Origin: Firmicutes bacterium AF25-13AC
Lineage (GTDB): Bacteria; Bacillota; Clostridia; Lachnospirales; Lachnospiraceae
Direction of reading: 5' to 3'
DNA: 27,717 nucleotides
Assembly: GCA_003478935.1 (NCBI GenBank)
Contig: QUFP01000045.1
Location: 1 to 27,717, forward strand
Shown here in pieces: positions 7,814 through 15,933 of the stretch; within the stretch, counting starts at the first letter, position 1; each line of letters starts with the position of its first letter. The notes beneath the pieces were generated by a model, which saw nothing but the letters and a program-made list of their open reading frames with translations, did not search any database and was not told the origin of the DNA. The position numbers and the translations under genes are program-made.

Positions 7814-10018
7814 ATGAAGAGCAGAAAAAAGACGGGGCAAAACATACTTCATTATGTGATTGCATCAAGTGTTGTGATTGTTTTTATCATTGCCATATTG
7901 GGCGGCTATCTGTTTCGATTTTACTACAAAAAAATGCATGAGGATTTCTATAAGGAGAATTCTGTCTATATTGGAAATATTGCAAAAATGCACGGAAATG
8001 AGCTGCAGATTTTACAGGATATTTCAATGCAGATTGCGCTTTCCGACTCGGCGAGATTTCTTTTAGATGAGCAGCCGACAAAAAGCGCTGCACTGAAAAA
8101 GCAGTTGAACCAGTATCGTTCTGTCAATCAGTTTTTCGATGTAATGTACTGCTATTATCAGAAGGATCAATACCTTTTTAATCACATGACATCGATATCA
8201 ATTGATTTATTCTGTGATACGGCCTATCAATTGGAAAATTATAGTCCAAGTGAGGTGAAAGATCTTCTCTGTGCAAAGCAAAAAAAGTTACTTGTGCTTC
8301 CAGAAGAGACGATAGAGGGAGAGCTTGTCTACTTTTACGATGTACAGGCAAAGAATGTAATCTACATTTATCCGGTAGCACCAAAGTATGATACGATTTT
8401 GATTTTCTTTATCGGTGCCGATCACTATGATGATCTGTTTGCAGACGAACAAGAAAACACAAGAAGCACATGGCTCGTCTATGATGGGAATATTGTAACA
8501 AGACGTGGTGCAAATGAGATAGAGGATGATCTGCTAATTAGCGAGCTTGGTGGTGAAACTGGGCAGAAACAGGTAAAGATTCAGGGAAAAAATTACCTTC
8601 TCACTCAGGAGATAGATGAGGCAGGCTTTTCTTATGTTGCATTGCAGCCGATGAATGTGTTTACAGATCAGCTTAGAACCCATCTTTGGGGAATTGGGGT
8701 TTTAATTATTCTGTGTTGTGTGCCGACGTTTCTGCTAATTGGAATCCTGTCAAGTCGTGTACTAGGCGGTGTGAAAAATATAAACCGTATGCTATCTAGT
8801 GAAGGAGAGGAAACCTACGATTTGGGTAAAATCGAGGTTGGCATCCGACAGCTAGTAAATAGTTCTGAGGATATGAAGCAGGATCAGATGTCACTTCGAA
8901 AGAGTCGCTTTATTCGAAGTTTTCTTCAGAGCAAATATACGGCACTTGAAATTTTAAGGCGCGATGCAGCTGATGCGAGAATCAATATTTCGTATGGATT
9001 TCAGATGGTTGGTGTAATTGGAAGTAGTGCATCTGGCAATGAAGAAAAAATATTTGAACAGATTCTTGAATTTATTCAAAATCAGGAAAATCTGGATGGA
9101 TATGGAATTCATCTAGTTAATACCAATCAACGAGTGATGGTACTTTTTGGAGAATCGGAGGAAAATTTGTATCAAGCCTATGATAAGATTCTTCGGATTG
9201 GTCGAGTACACTGTGATGAGTTTGTGGTAGCGGTTAGTTGGGCGCATCGTTCCCTACTCAATGGCTCATTGGCTTATTTAGAGGCAAACACAGCCTATGA
9301 CAGCCGATTCTTAGTGGATAGCAGTCAGATCATTCGCTTTACAGAGATTGGTCAGAACTCATCTGTCAGCAACTATCAGAATCTGAGAAGTCGCTACATG
9401 GTACAGCTAGAGAATACGATTCGTGTGGGAAATGAGCAAGAGGTTGAAAAGGCAATCCATGATCTTTGTAAAAAGTTGGAGGAAGAGCATGCGACACTTC
9501 TGACGTTTCGTCTTTTGTATGACGAAGTGTTACGTTTTCTTATGGATCAGTGGAATGGAGACGAGAAGGACTGGAATCAGGTCTATAATGTATTTACACT
9601 GTCAAGATGCTTAACAATGGAAGATTTCACTTCACTTTTGACAGAGGCCTGCCATATGATTTTGGACACAAAGACCGATGTAAAGAACCATCAGTCAGAG
9701 CTGGTTGTAAAGGCAATGGAGATCATGCAAAAGACGTATTCTGATCCAGATTTAAATATGGCATCACTAGCCGACCAGCTTGGCATCTCTCCAGTAACAC
9801 TAGCAGTTGAGTTTAAGAATGAAACCGGAATTAGCCCATCTGATTATCTGGCAGTTGTGCGGTTAGAGCGTGCAAAGGAACTGCTTCGCACGACAGATCA
9901 GCTTGTAAAGCAGGTGAGCGAGGCGGTAGGATATGAGGATGATCATGTATTTATAAGACGCTTTAAAAAATATACTGGAAAGACACCGGGACAATACCGA
10001 AAAGAGTCACAGCAATGA
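7814..10018 (+). CDS. Membrane-anchored AraC-family regulator with extracellular sensor
   Basis: One-component transmembrane regulator of 734 aa. A first span at about residues 13-35 (YVIASSVVIVFIIAILGGYL) and a second at about 290-314 (IGVLIILCCVPTFLLIGIL) bracket an extracellular domain of about 250 residues, probably Cache-like. A cytoplasmic linker follows. The C-terminal AraC HTH spans about residues 632-734 (MASLADQLGISPVTLAVEFKN; VSEAVGYEDDHVFIRRFKKYTG; TPGQYRK). GGAG at 7801-7804 precedes ATG 7814. This architecture is typically encoded next to Lpl-type sugar ABC operons in Clostridia and is thought to activate them when the sugar or loaded binding protein is present outside. Its place right after the operon supports that role; target and ligand are inferred. 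Confidence 0.92.
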   Translation: MKSRKKTGQNILHYVIASSVVIVFIIAILGGYLFRFYYKKMHEDFYKENSVYIGNIAKMHGNELQILQDISMQIALSDSARFLLDEQPTKSAALKKQLNQYRSVNQFFDVMYCYYQKDQYLFNHMTSISIDLFCDTAYQLENYSPSEVKDLLCAKQKKLLVLPEETIEGELVYFYDVQAKNVIYIYPVAPKYDTILIFFIGADHYDDLFADEQENTRSTWLVYDGNIVTRRGANEIEDDLLISELGGETGQKQVKIQGKNYLLTQEIDEAGFSYVALQPMNVFTDQLRTHLWGIGVLIILCCVPTFLLIGILSSRVLGGVKNINRMLSSEGEETYDLGKIEVGIRQLVNSSEDMKQDQMSLRKSRFIRSFLQSKYTALEILRRDAADARINISYGFQMVGVIGSSASGNEEKIFEQILEFIQNQENLDGYGIHLVNTNQRVMVLFGESEENLYQAYDKILRIGRVHCDEFVVAVSWAHRSLLNGSLAYLEANTAYDSRFLVDSSQIIRFTEIGQNSSVSNYQNLRSRYMVQLENTIRVGNEQEVEKAIHDLCKKLEEEHATLLTFRLLYDEVLRFLMDQWNGDEKDWNQVYNVFTLSRCLTMEDFTSLLTEACHMILDTKTDVKNHQSELVVKAMEIMQKTYSDPDLNMASLADQLGISPVTLAVEFKNETGISPSDYLAVVRLERAKELLRTTDQLVKQVSEAVGYEDDHVFIRRFKKYTGKTPGQYRKESQQ

Positions 10019-10023
10019 AGGGT

Positions 10024-10052
10024 CAGGGACATATCAAAGTGATATGCCCCTG
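10024..10052. terminator. Hairpin between the AraC regulator and rep (convergent genes)
   Basis: CAGGGACATATCA (10024-10036) and TGATATGCCCCTG (10040-10052) pair with one A/C mismatch and a 3-base loop. The sequence after it, TTTCTGT, is a weak U-tract. It lies between two convergent genes, so it could end both transcripts. Confidence 0.6.
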
Positions 10053-10067
10053 TTTCTGTAGCATTTA

Positions 10068-11225
10068 TCAATGCTGCTTATATTGCTCCAAGATCTTTTC
10101 TATGTAATTATTATTGGTTCGCTCTGTGAAATTTCGAAATGCCTGTGTGCCATGTGCAACTGCCAATTGCTGCGCAGTTTCTTTCTCAGCTTTTGTTTCC
10201 ATATCTTTTTGCATTAATTTTCGCAGATATGCAAATCGGTTGTTGATTTTCTTTTCTTGATTTCTTCGCTTGATTTCGGCCACTTTTAGAGCAATGTATT
10301 TGAGCTGGGCTTGTTCAGCTGTTGGTGCTTCTGGTAGCTTGGAAGCTGGAATTGCATCTAATAGTGCTGAAAGCTCATCAAGTTTTTCTGCAGACAGTTT
10401 CCAATTGCTTAAAGCACTTTCCCATAGTGGGCAATCCTTTATCACGATTGGAACTTCTGGTAAATTTAATACGTCTTCGGATGCCAATTGTTTTAACGTT
10501 TTGATCGTAAATCGTATGCCGACTATAGTCCGTCCCTGCTTTACTGGTTCGTAGTCGAAGTGACAGTCTGTCTTTTCGTTAAGCTCATTATGACATTTCT
10601 TTAAGATTTCAGCATTGAAGAATTTAAATTGATTGTATCTGGTTGCTTTACACTTTAATAGCTCTTTTAGATCATCCAATTTGATTTCCCATGATTTGCG
10701 AAAACGGTTATTTTCCAAGTAGAGGAATAAAACATAGCTGTATCGAGATTTTAACTCAATGACGTTTTTTAGACGATATCTGAGATAGCCCAAATCTTCA
10801 ATATTGAAAATATATTCTCTTGCCGATGGTGTACATGTAAGCGTAATTTTCCATAGTCCGTTGCCATCTGGAACTGCTTCGGCTTCTTCGAATAAGGAGA
10901 TTATCTTAAATCCATCTGGCTTTGTGGCATCTTCAATTTCCACAATTTGGAATAAATTGCGAAGGCGTTTATTAAGGTCGTCCTTCAATATTCTGGTTAC
11001 ACATAGGACACGTTCGAGTTCTCCTTTTTCGATTATGACTGTTCTTTTTTCAGGATCATGACTATCAATTCTTGCCAAATATACATCAAGTAATTTTAAT
11101 TCTGGCAAAGTTAGGTTGGTTTTCGCAAGTGACTGTAGAGGGTTTGATTTTTGGACGGTCAATTTGTCGGGATTTCCTAGTCCGATTATATCTGAAGTTT
11201 CTGGTAGCTTTTTTCTCCTTGGCAT
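10068..11225 (-). CDS. repB: Rep_3/RepB-family plasmid replication initiator
   Basis: Initiator of theta-type plasmid replication, 385 aa, expected to bind iterons and open the origin. The family core is clear: KSNPLQSLAKTNLTLPELKLLD (an early winged-helix segment), IFNIEDLGYLRYRLKNVIELK, SRYSYVLFLYLENNRF, and a second winged-helix region with FFNAEILKKCHNELNEKTD and FDYEPVKQGRTIVGIRFTIK. The C-terminal ~130 residues are a charged, helical extension. ATG 11225 is preceded on its strand by AAAGGGG. No frameshift or truncation is visible. Iteron-like repeats lie at 11285-11322 and 11510-11527 and 12-bp tandem repeats at 11368-11427, all upstream of the gene as in plasmid origins. No parA/parB gene is in the window. 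It may be an integrated plasmid, or the window may come from a large plasmid or chromid. Confidence 0.9.
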   Translation of the reverse strand: MPRRKKLPETSDIIGLGNPDKLTVQKSNPLQSLAKTNLTLPELKLLDVYLARIDSHDPEKRTVIIEKGELERVLCVTRILKDDLNKRLRNLFQIVEIEDATKPDGFKIISLFEEAEAVPDGNGLWKITLTCTPSAREYIFNIEDLGYLRYRLKNVIELKSRYSYVLFLYLENNRFRKSWEIKLDDLKELLKCKATRYNQFKFFNAEILKKCHNELNEKTDCHFDYEPVKQGRTIVGIRFTIKTLKQLASEDVLNLPEVPIVIKDCPLWESALSNWKLSAEKLDELSALLDAIPASKLPEAPTAEQAQLKYIALKVAEIKRRNQEKKINNRFAYLRKLMQKDMETKAEKETAQQLAVAHGTQAFRNFTERTNNNYIEKILEQYKQH

Positions 11226-11284
11226 TTATCTGATTTCCCCTTTCCTTTTTCTTTTATGGCACAACAATAGTACGAATATGTCAA

Positions 11285-11322
11285 TATAAAAAACGTACCT
11301 TTCGTGAAAAACTATCGTACCT
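11285..11322. repeat. Two iteron-like repeats, 22 bp apart, next to rep
   Basis: TGAAAAACTATCGTACCT occupies 11305-11322. A weaker copy ends in AAAAAACGTACCT at 11300, so the shared ends are exactly 22 bp apart, two helix turns, which is the usual iteron spacing of Rep_3 plasmids. A third copy lies at 11510. Confidence 0.6.
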
Positions 11323-11367
11323 GTAGATATTAAAATCCTAGCATTGATGCTGTTTCTGGAATTCTTA

Positions 11368-11427
11368 TAATCAAGAAAGTAATCAAGAAAATAATCAGGA
11401 AGGTAATCAAGCAATCAATCAAGAGAG
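11368..11427. repeat. Five 12-bp tandem repeats upstream of rep
   Basis: Units start at 11368 (TAATCAAGAAAG), 11380 (TAATCAAGAAAA), 11392 (TAATCAGGAAGG), 11404 (TAATCAAGCAAT) and 11416 (CAATCAAGAGAG). The period is exactly 12. Short AT-rich direct repeats beside iterons are typical of the unwinding region of iteron origins. Confidence 0.8.
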
Positions 11428-11509
11428 CGTGAAGGGTGGGAGTTAATGGGTATGATAAAATATGAATTGTAAAGAGCACTGTATTTTCAATCAAAACGAT
11501 GAGATAGTA

Positions 11510-11527
11510 TGAAAAACAATCGTACCT
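11510..11527. repeat. Third iteron-like repeat
   Basis: TGAAAAACAATCGTACCT matches the copy at 11305-11322 in 17 of 18 bases and in the same orientation. It lies about 200 bases from the first pair, beyond the 12-bp repeats. Confidence 0.6.
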
Positions 11528-11641
11528 TTCCATACTCTAAATCCAATATTTATGCGCTTCTCATAACATTTGTAATCAAGTTAAATTCAAGATACTTGAC
11601 AGATTCCCTTTTACTTATAAGAATTTTTCTGTTTGAAACAC

Positions 11642-11670
11642 TTGACATAAGTTAGAAAGTATGCTACCTT
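11642..11670 (+). promoter_or_regulatory. Possible promoter of the small secreted protein gene
   Basis: Perfect -35 TTGACA (11642-11647), 17-base spacer, then TACCTT (11665-11670) preceded by TGC as in an extended -10. The -10 core is poor. It lies 160 bases before the gene start. Confidence 0.35.
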
Positions 11671-11801
11671 TAAAACACAGAATATATTCGAAATAAAGTT
11701 GATAATAATGCAAAATATCGAATTATTTGCACAAAAAACTGAAAATTATGTCGAAAATCAATTGACCATTTGCTGTTTTCCTGACCAGAAAGGGGTGTTG
11801 T

Positions 11802-12152
11802 ATGATGATGGCATGTTTGAGTATTGCGATTTTTCTGACTTTGTTTGCAGGCAATGTAAATGCGTTATCGGATTGGCAGGTGACGGTTCCAGAGAAAGAA
11901 CATGTGGCTTCTTATCAGATTGTATGTGATGATTGGAAGATCCACTACGTTGTGAATGGTAATGAATATCAATATTGTTTGAAGCTCACACGGGGAAATC
12001 AGGGCGAATCAGAAAAAGCGTCAGAAGAAAAGACGTTTGTGGTGCTGTCAAATGATAAGGATCTTAGCTATCAGGCAGTGTGGAATTCTTTGATTTCTAG
12101 TCAATATCAGAATAACGATGAGGTATTTTATTGGTTGGGATATGATGAATAG
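11802..12152 (+). CDS. Small secreted or membrane-anchored protein of unknown function
   Basis: 116 aa. A hydrophobic start (MMMACLSIAIFLTLFAG) followed by NVNA looks like a signal peptide cut after residue 21, though it has no basic residues before the hydrophobic run, which is unusual. The remaining ~95 residues are acidic, rich in Trp/Tyr, and contain two Cys (about 42 and 59) that could form one disulfide. AAAGGGGTG lies 5-12 bases before ATG 11802, and a strong terminator follows at 12190, so it reads as a real single-gene unit. I do not recognise the family. It neighbours the rep/iteron module, so it could be cargo of that element; no immunity, export or toxin partner is visible. Confidence 0.6.
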   Translation: MMMACLSIAIFLTLFAGNVNALSDWQVTVPEKEHVASYQIVCDDWKIHYVVNGNEYQYCLKLTRGNQGESEKASEEKTFVVLSNDKDLSYQAVWNSLISSQYQNNDEVFYWLGYDE

Positions 12153-12189
12153 CCTTGTATGAACAAAGTCAAGAAAACCAAGGGATGCG

Positions 12190-12226
12190 AAAAGCCATTG
12201 GGACGAATCTGTCCCCGTGGCTTTTT
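12190..12226 (+). terminator. Terminator after the small secreted protein gene
   Basis: AAAAGCCA (12190-12197) pairs with TGGCTTTT (12218-12225), and GGGAC (12200-12204) with GTCCC (12211-12215), with a 2-by-2 internal mismatch and a 6-base loop. The stem runs into TTTTT. Confidence 0.8.
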
Positions 12227-12347
12227 CTGTGCCTAAATGTTTTTTCAAAAGAAGTGAAATCTCCATTGTTATTCGATTCGACATGGTTTACAATAAAAAC
12301 TATGCATATTAGGTCAGATGCAAAATGAAAAAGGAGGAGATTGGAAA

Positions 12348-14045
12348 ATGATACGTTTATTTGAAGAACATCAGGTTCGAAAGACAACTGAGCTTTCGTC
12401 ATCTTTGTGGGATTTTAGTCAGGTGACAGATGGAAAAAATACGCCGGTTGGAAAAGTAACGGTGCCTTCCTGTTGGGAAAGCTATCCTGGCTTTGAAGCT
12501 TACAGAGGACAGGGCTTGTATGAGCGTAACTTTGAGGCAGACGGTGATGTGCGCATTGTCTTTAAGGGTGTCAGCCATACGGCAAAAGTTTTCGTGGACG
12601 GAAACCAAGTTGCAGAGCATTACAATGCATTTACTCAGTTTGAGGCAGTGGTCAAAAATTTGCCGTCAGGTGTTCATAAGTTAAGTGTCTTGGTGGATAA
12701 CTCATTTTCTGAGGCGTCTGCCCTTCATGTGGAAAATGATTACCAAAGCTACGGCGGTATTTCAAGAGGTGTGGTATTAGAAAAGCTTCCGAAGCATTAT
12801 ATTAGACAGATGCATTTCACCCCGATTTATAGGGAAGGCAGTTGGTATGCGAAGATTAAGCTTGTGATTGCTTCTCTTACGAAAGAGGCATGGGATGGAA
12901 CTGTGAATGTCACGCTGAAAAATGGGGAGACAGAAGCCTTTTTGTGCAGCGAGACTTGTAGTATGAAAGAAAATGAAGACGAGCTTACGATTGAGACTGA
13001 TGAGATTGCCTGCAAGGCTGTAAGTGCTTGGGCACCGGAGCATCCGACTCTTTATCAGGTAACGGCACGGCTTCAGGATGAGAGTGGCTGTGTGATTGAT
13101 GATTTGACTGACCGTGTGGGCTTTCGTGAAGTGAAGACACAGGGAAAGGACATCCTTTTAAATGGAAAGAAGCTTCGCATTAAGGGCTTCTGCCGTCATG
13201 AGGATCATCCGCAATTTGGCTGTGCGCTGCCGCTTTCTGCAATCATGCAGGATTTGCAGCTTGCACGAGATATGGGAGCAAATTCAATTAGAACATCTCA
13301 CTATCCAAATGATGAGCTGTTTTTGGATCTGTGCGATGAGCTAGGCATTTTGGTATGGGAGGAGAATCATGCAAGAGGCTTAAGCGAAGAGCAGATGAGA
13401 AATCCAAACTTCGAGCGCCAGTGTGAGACTTGTATTCGCGAGATGATAGCAGCTCACTATAATCATCCGTCTATTTATATCTGGGGTATTTTAAATGAGT
13501 GCGCAAGTGATACCGAATACGGAAAATCTTGTTACAAGGCTCAGTTTGAGCTGATTGAGAGCTTAGACAAAACACGCCCGCGTTCATTCTCAAGCTGTCG
13601 CTTTAAGACTGATATCTGCTTTGATCTGGTCGATGTGGTTTCCTATAACATCTATCCAAAGTGGTATCACAACACACCGGTAGCCGAGTATTTGGATGAT
13701 TTATACAAGTGGATTCAGACAACACCGGGAGAGGGAAAGCCATTTTTAATCACTGAGGTTGGTGCAGGTGCAATCTATGGATACCGCACGCCGGCAAAGG
13801 TAAAGTGGTCTGAGGAGTATCAGGTACAGGCACTTGAGGAGCAGTTAAATGCGATCTTATCCTACAATGATTGTTCTGGTGTTTATATCTGGCAGTTTTG
13901 CGATGTGCGCGTAACAAATGATTGGTGGAGCACCCGTCCAAGAACAATGAACAATAAGGGAATTGTGGATGAGTACAGAAGACCGAAGCTAGCTTATGAG
14001 ACAGTTAAGAAAATCTTTTCGTCTGTTGATACATACAGAGAATAA
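12348..14045 (+). CDS. GH2-family beta-glucuronidase-like glycoside hydrolase
   Basis: Cytosolic GH2 enzyme, 565 aa, no signal peptide. ATG 12348 is chosen because AAGGAGGAG lies inside the longer open frame just before it. It shows the N-terminal jelly-roll (VPSCWESYPGFEAYRGQGLYE), the Ig-like middle domain, and the catalytic barrel from about residue 270 (KGFCRHEDHPQFG). The acid/base Glu is E384 in GILNECASD and the nucleophile E470 in ITEVGAGA. The barrel end reads MNNKGIVDEYRRPK. N535-x-K537-G538 matches the NxKG signature that separates beta-glucuronidases from beta-galactosidases, where Asn and Lys hold the sugar carboxylate. So glucuronide release is likely. The gene seems monocistronic. 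Short length indicates no extra C-terminal domain. Beta-galactosidase or galacturonidase remain alternatives. Confidence 0.85.
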   Translation: MIRLFEEHQVRKTTELSSSLWDFSQVTDGKNTPVGKVTVPSCWESYPGFEAYRGQGLYERNFEADGDVRIVFKGVSHTAKVFVDGNQVAEHYNAFTQFEAVVKNLPSGVHKLSVLVDNSFSEASALHVENDYQSYGGISRGVVLEKLPKHYIRQMHFTPIYREGSWYAKIKLVIASLTKEAWDGTVNVTLKNGETEAFLCSETCSMKENEDELTIETDEIACKAVSAWAPEHPTLYQVTARLQDESGCVIDDLTDRVGFREVKTQGKDILLNGKKLRIKGFCRHEDHPQFGCALPLSAIMQDLQLARDMGANSIRTSHYPNDELFLDLCDELGILVWEENHARGLSEEQMRNPNFERQCETCIREMIAAHYNHPSIYIWGILNECASDTEYGKSCYKAQFELIESLDKTRPRSFSSCRFKTDICFDLVDVVSYNIYPKWYHNTPVAEYLDDLYKWIQTTPGEGKPFLITEVGAGAIYGYRTPAKVKWSEEYQVQALEEQLNAILSYNDCSGVYIWQFCDVRVTNDWWSTRPRTMNNKGIVDEYRRPKLAYETVKKIFSSVDTYRE

Positions 14046-14146
14046 GGCTTCAATTGAATGATACTTGTATGAAAAAACACAAGTGAATCTAAAAAAATAG
14101 ATGTATAAAATAAGATAAAAAGTAACGAACATGGAAGGAAAACACG

Positions 14147-15919
14147 ATGGAAAAACAGAAGAAGTTTTCACTGAAAAACTATCTGTATGAGTATAAATGG
14201 TGGTATGTGTTTGGCATAGCAATTTTGCTTTGTGTCGATCTGGCAAATATTTATATTCCGCAGTTTATCGGAGATATAATTGACGGACTGACAAATGAAA
14301 CGCTGACAAAAGCCGGCATTCCAATGATGCTCATGAAGATATTGATTGCAGGACTGATTATGATGTTTGGCCGTTTTGGATGGCGCTACTGCATTTTTGG
14401 TGCATCCAGAAAGATTGAATATCGTCTTAGAAATGATATGTTTGGTCATTTGGAAACATTGTCGGCACGTTATTTTAATGAGCACAAAACAGGTGATCTG
14501 ATGGCACATTTTACAAATGATTTGGAAGCTGTGCGAGTGGCAGTAGGTATGGCTGTCATTACAACCTTTGATGCAGCTGTCATGTCAATTATGGTTATCA
14601 TTAAAATGATCATATATGTTGATCTGCGTTTGACTGTGCTTGCATTTGTTCCAATGATTCTTGTTGCAATCGGATGTTATTTCTTTGGTGTTCAGATGAA
14701 AAAGCGCCAGACTGCCAGACAGGAAGCCTTTTCATTTCTTTCAGATAAGGTGCAGGAAAGTATTTCTGGTATCCGTGTTTTAAAGGCCTTTGTTCAGGAG
14801 AAGAAGGATCTTGAGGAATTTCAAAAGGCAAATGAAAATAACATGGAAAAGAATCTTGCCGTTGTGAAGCTAAGGAGTTTGTTTGGACCACTGCTTGATT
14901 TGATTACGGGAATCAGTCTTCTTTTGACATTGATCATTGGAGGAAAAATGGTAATTAATGGAACTGTATCAGTTGGTCAGTTTGTTGCATTCAACTCTTA
15001 TATAGGTATGCTCGTATGGCCGATGATTGCTTGTGGTGACTGTATAAATACATTTAGTCAGGCATCAGCAGGCTATAAGCGTATCAAGGATATCTTCGAT
15101 GAAAAGCCGGATATTATTGATAAGGTAAAAGAGAAGGATGGTGAGCATTTAACTGGTGATATAGAGCTGAAGAATCTGACATTTCAGTATCCAGATGGCG
15201 ATACACCTGTTTTAAAGAATGTGAGTGTTCACATTAAACCAGGCGAGATGTTAGCAGTACTTGGACGAACTGGAAGCGGAAAGTCTACGCTTGCAGATCT
15301 GCTTCTTCGTGTATATGACTGCGAAAAAGGAATGCTTTTGATGGATGGAAGACCTATTGATGAGATTCCGCTTCATGTGCTTCACCGTGATGTGGCTTAT
15401 GTGCCTCAGGAAAATTTTATGTTCTCAGATACACTTGAGGAAAATATAGCGTTTGGACTTGAGGATCGTATTTTTGACCATCCAAAGCTTCGCGATAATA
15501 TTAAGGAAGCAGCAGAGGCGGCCTGCATTCACAGCAATATTATTGATTTCCCAGAAGGCTATCAGACACTTGTTGGAGAGCGTGGTGTAACGCTTTCAGG
15601 CGGTCAGAAGCAGCGAAGCTCTATTGCACGTGCGCTTCTTAAGAATGCCCCTGTATTGATTATGGATGACTCACTGTCTGCTGTCGATACAGATACAGAG
15701 GAGCAGATTTTAGAGAATCTGATTCGTCTGCGCAAGGGAAAAACAACTATTATTATAGCACATCGTGTTTCTACGCTTCAAAAGGCTGATCATATCGCAG
15801 TATTGACTGAGGGTGAGCTGACTGAGTATGGTACACATGATGAATTAATCCGCGAGGGCGGCTTCTATGCAAAGATTTATGAGAAGCAGCAGCTCGAGCA
15901 GGAATTAAATGAGATGTAA
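14147..15919 (+). CDS. ABC exporter half-transporter with degenerate ATPase site (heterodimer subunit 1)
   Basis: Type IV ABC exporter half: six membrane spans (residues ~17-310) then a nucleotide-binding domain. Walker A is GRTGSGKST (373-381), signature LSGGQ (483-487), and Walker B LIMDDSLSAVD. The catalytic Glu is replaced by Asp (D508 after D507). This is the hallmark of the degenerate subunit in heterodimeric exporters such as BmrCD, LmrCD and TM287/288. GGAAGGAAAA precedes ATG 14147. The partner begins 14 bases after the stop, so the two are co-translated. Role: export of drugs, lipids or peptides; substrate unknown. A small inverted repeat, ACTTGT (14063-14068) and ACAAGT (14079-14084), upstream could be an operator. 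Confidence 0.93.
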   Translation: MEKQKKFSLKNYLYEYKWWYVFGIAILLCVDLANIYIPQFIGDIIDGLTNETLTKAGIPMMLMKILIAGLIMMFGRFGWRYCIFGASRKIEYRLRNDMFGHLETLSARYFNEHKTGDLMAHFTNDLEAVRVAVGMAVITTFDAAVMSIMVIIKMIIYVDLRLTVLAFVPMILVAIGCYFFGVQMKKRQTARQEAFSFLSDKVQESISGIRVLKAFVQEKKDLEEFQKANENNMEKNLAVVKLRSLFGPLLDLITGISLLLTLIIGGKMVINGTVSVGQFVAFNSYIGMLVWPMIACGDCINTFSQASAGYKRIKDIFDEKPDIIDKVKEKDGEHLTGDIELKNLTFQYPDGDTPVLKNVSVHIKPGEMLAVLGRTGSGKSTLADLLLRVYDCEKGMLLMDGRPIDEIPLHVLHRDVAYVPQENFMFSDTLEENIAFGLEDRIFDHPKLRDNIKEAAEAACIHSNIIDFPEGYQTLVGERGVTLSGGQKQRSSIARALLKNAPVLIMDDSLSAVDTDTEEQILENLIRLRKGKTTIIIAHRVSTLQKADHIAVLTEGELTEYGTHDELIREGGFYAKIYEKQQLEQELNEM

Positions 15920-15933
15920 GGGGGTGCAGCAAG

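Larger units (their letters stand above)
11226..11801. other. Putative iteron-type replication origin region
   Basis: This 576-base gap between divergent rep and the small secreted protein gene holds no credible gene; minus-strand open frames here are made of the tandem repeats. It contains three iteron-like CGTACCT repeats, five 12-bp repeats, a strongly AT-rich stretch and two ACTTGACA boxes (11594-11601, 11640-11647). I did not find a clear DnaA box (TTATNCACA). Confidence 0.55.

Noticed and set aside
11368..11427. CRISPR array
   Set aside because: Direct tandem 12-bp units with no spacers and no cas genes nearby.
11699..11929. Cys-rich 76-residue open frame overlapping the small secreted protein gene
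   Set aside because: Starts at TTG without a ribosome binding site and overlaps a better-supported frame with its own site; Cys content is a by-product of the other frame.
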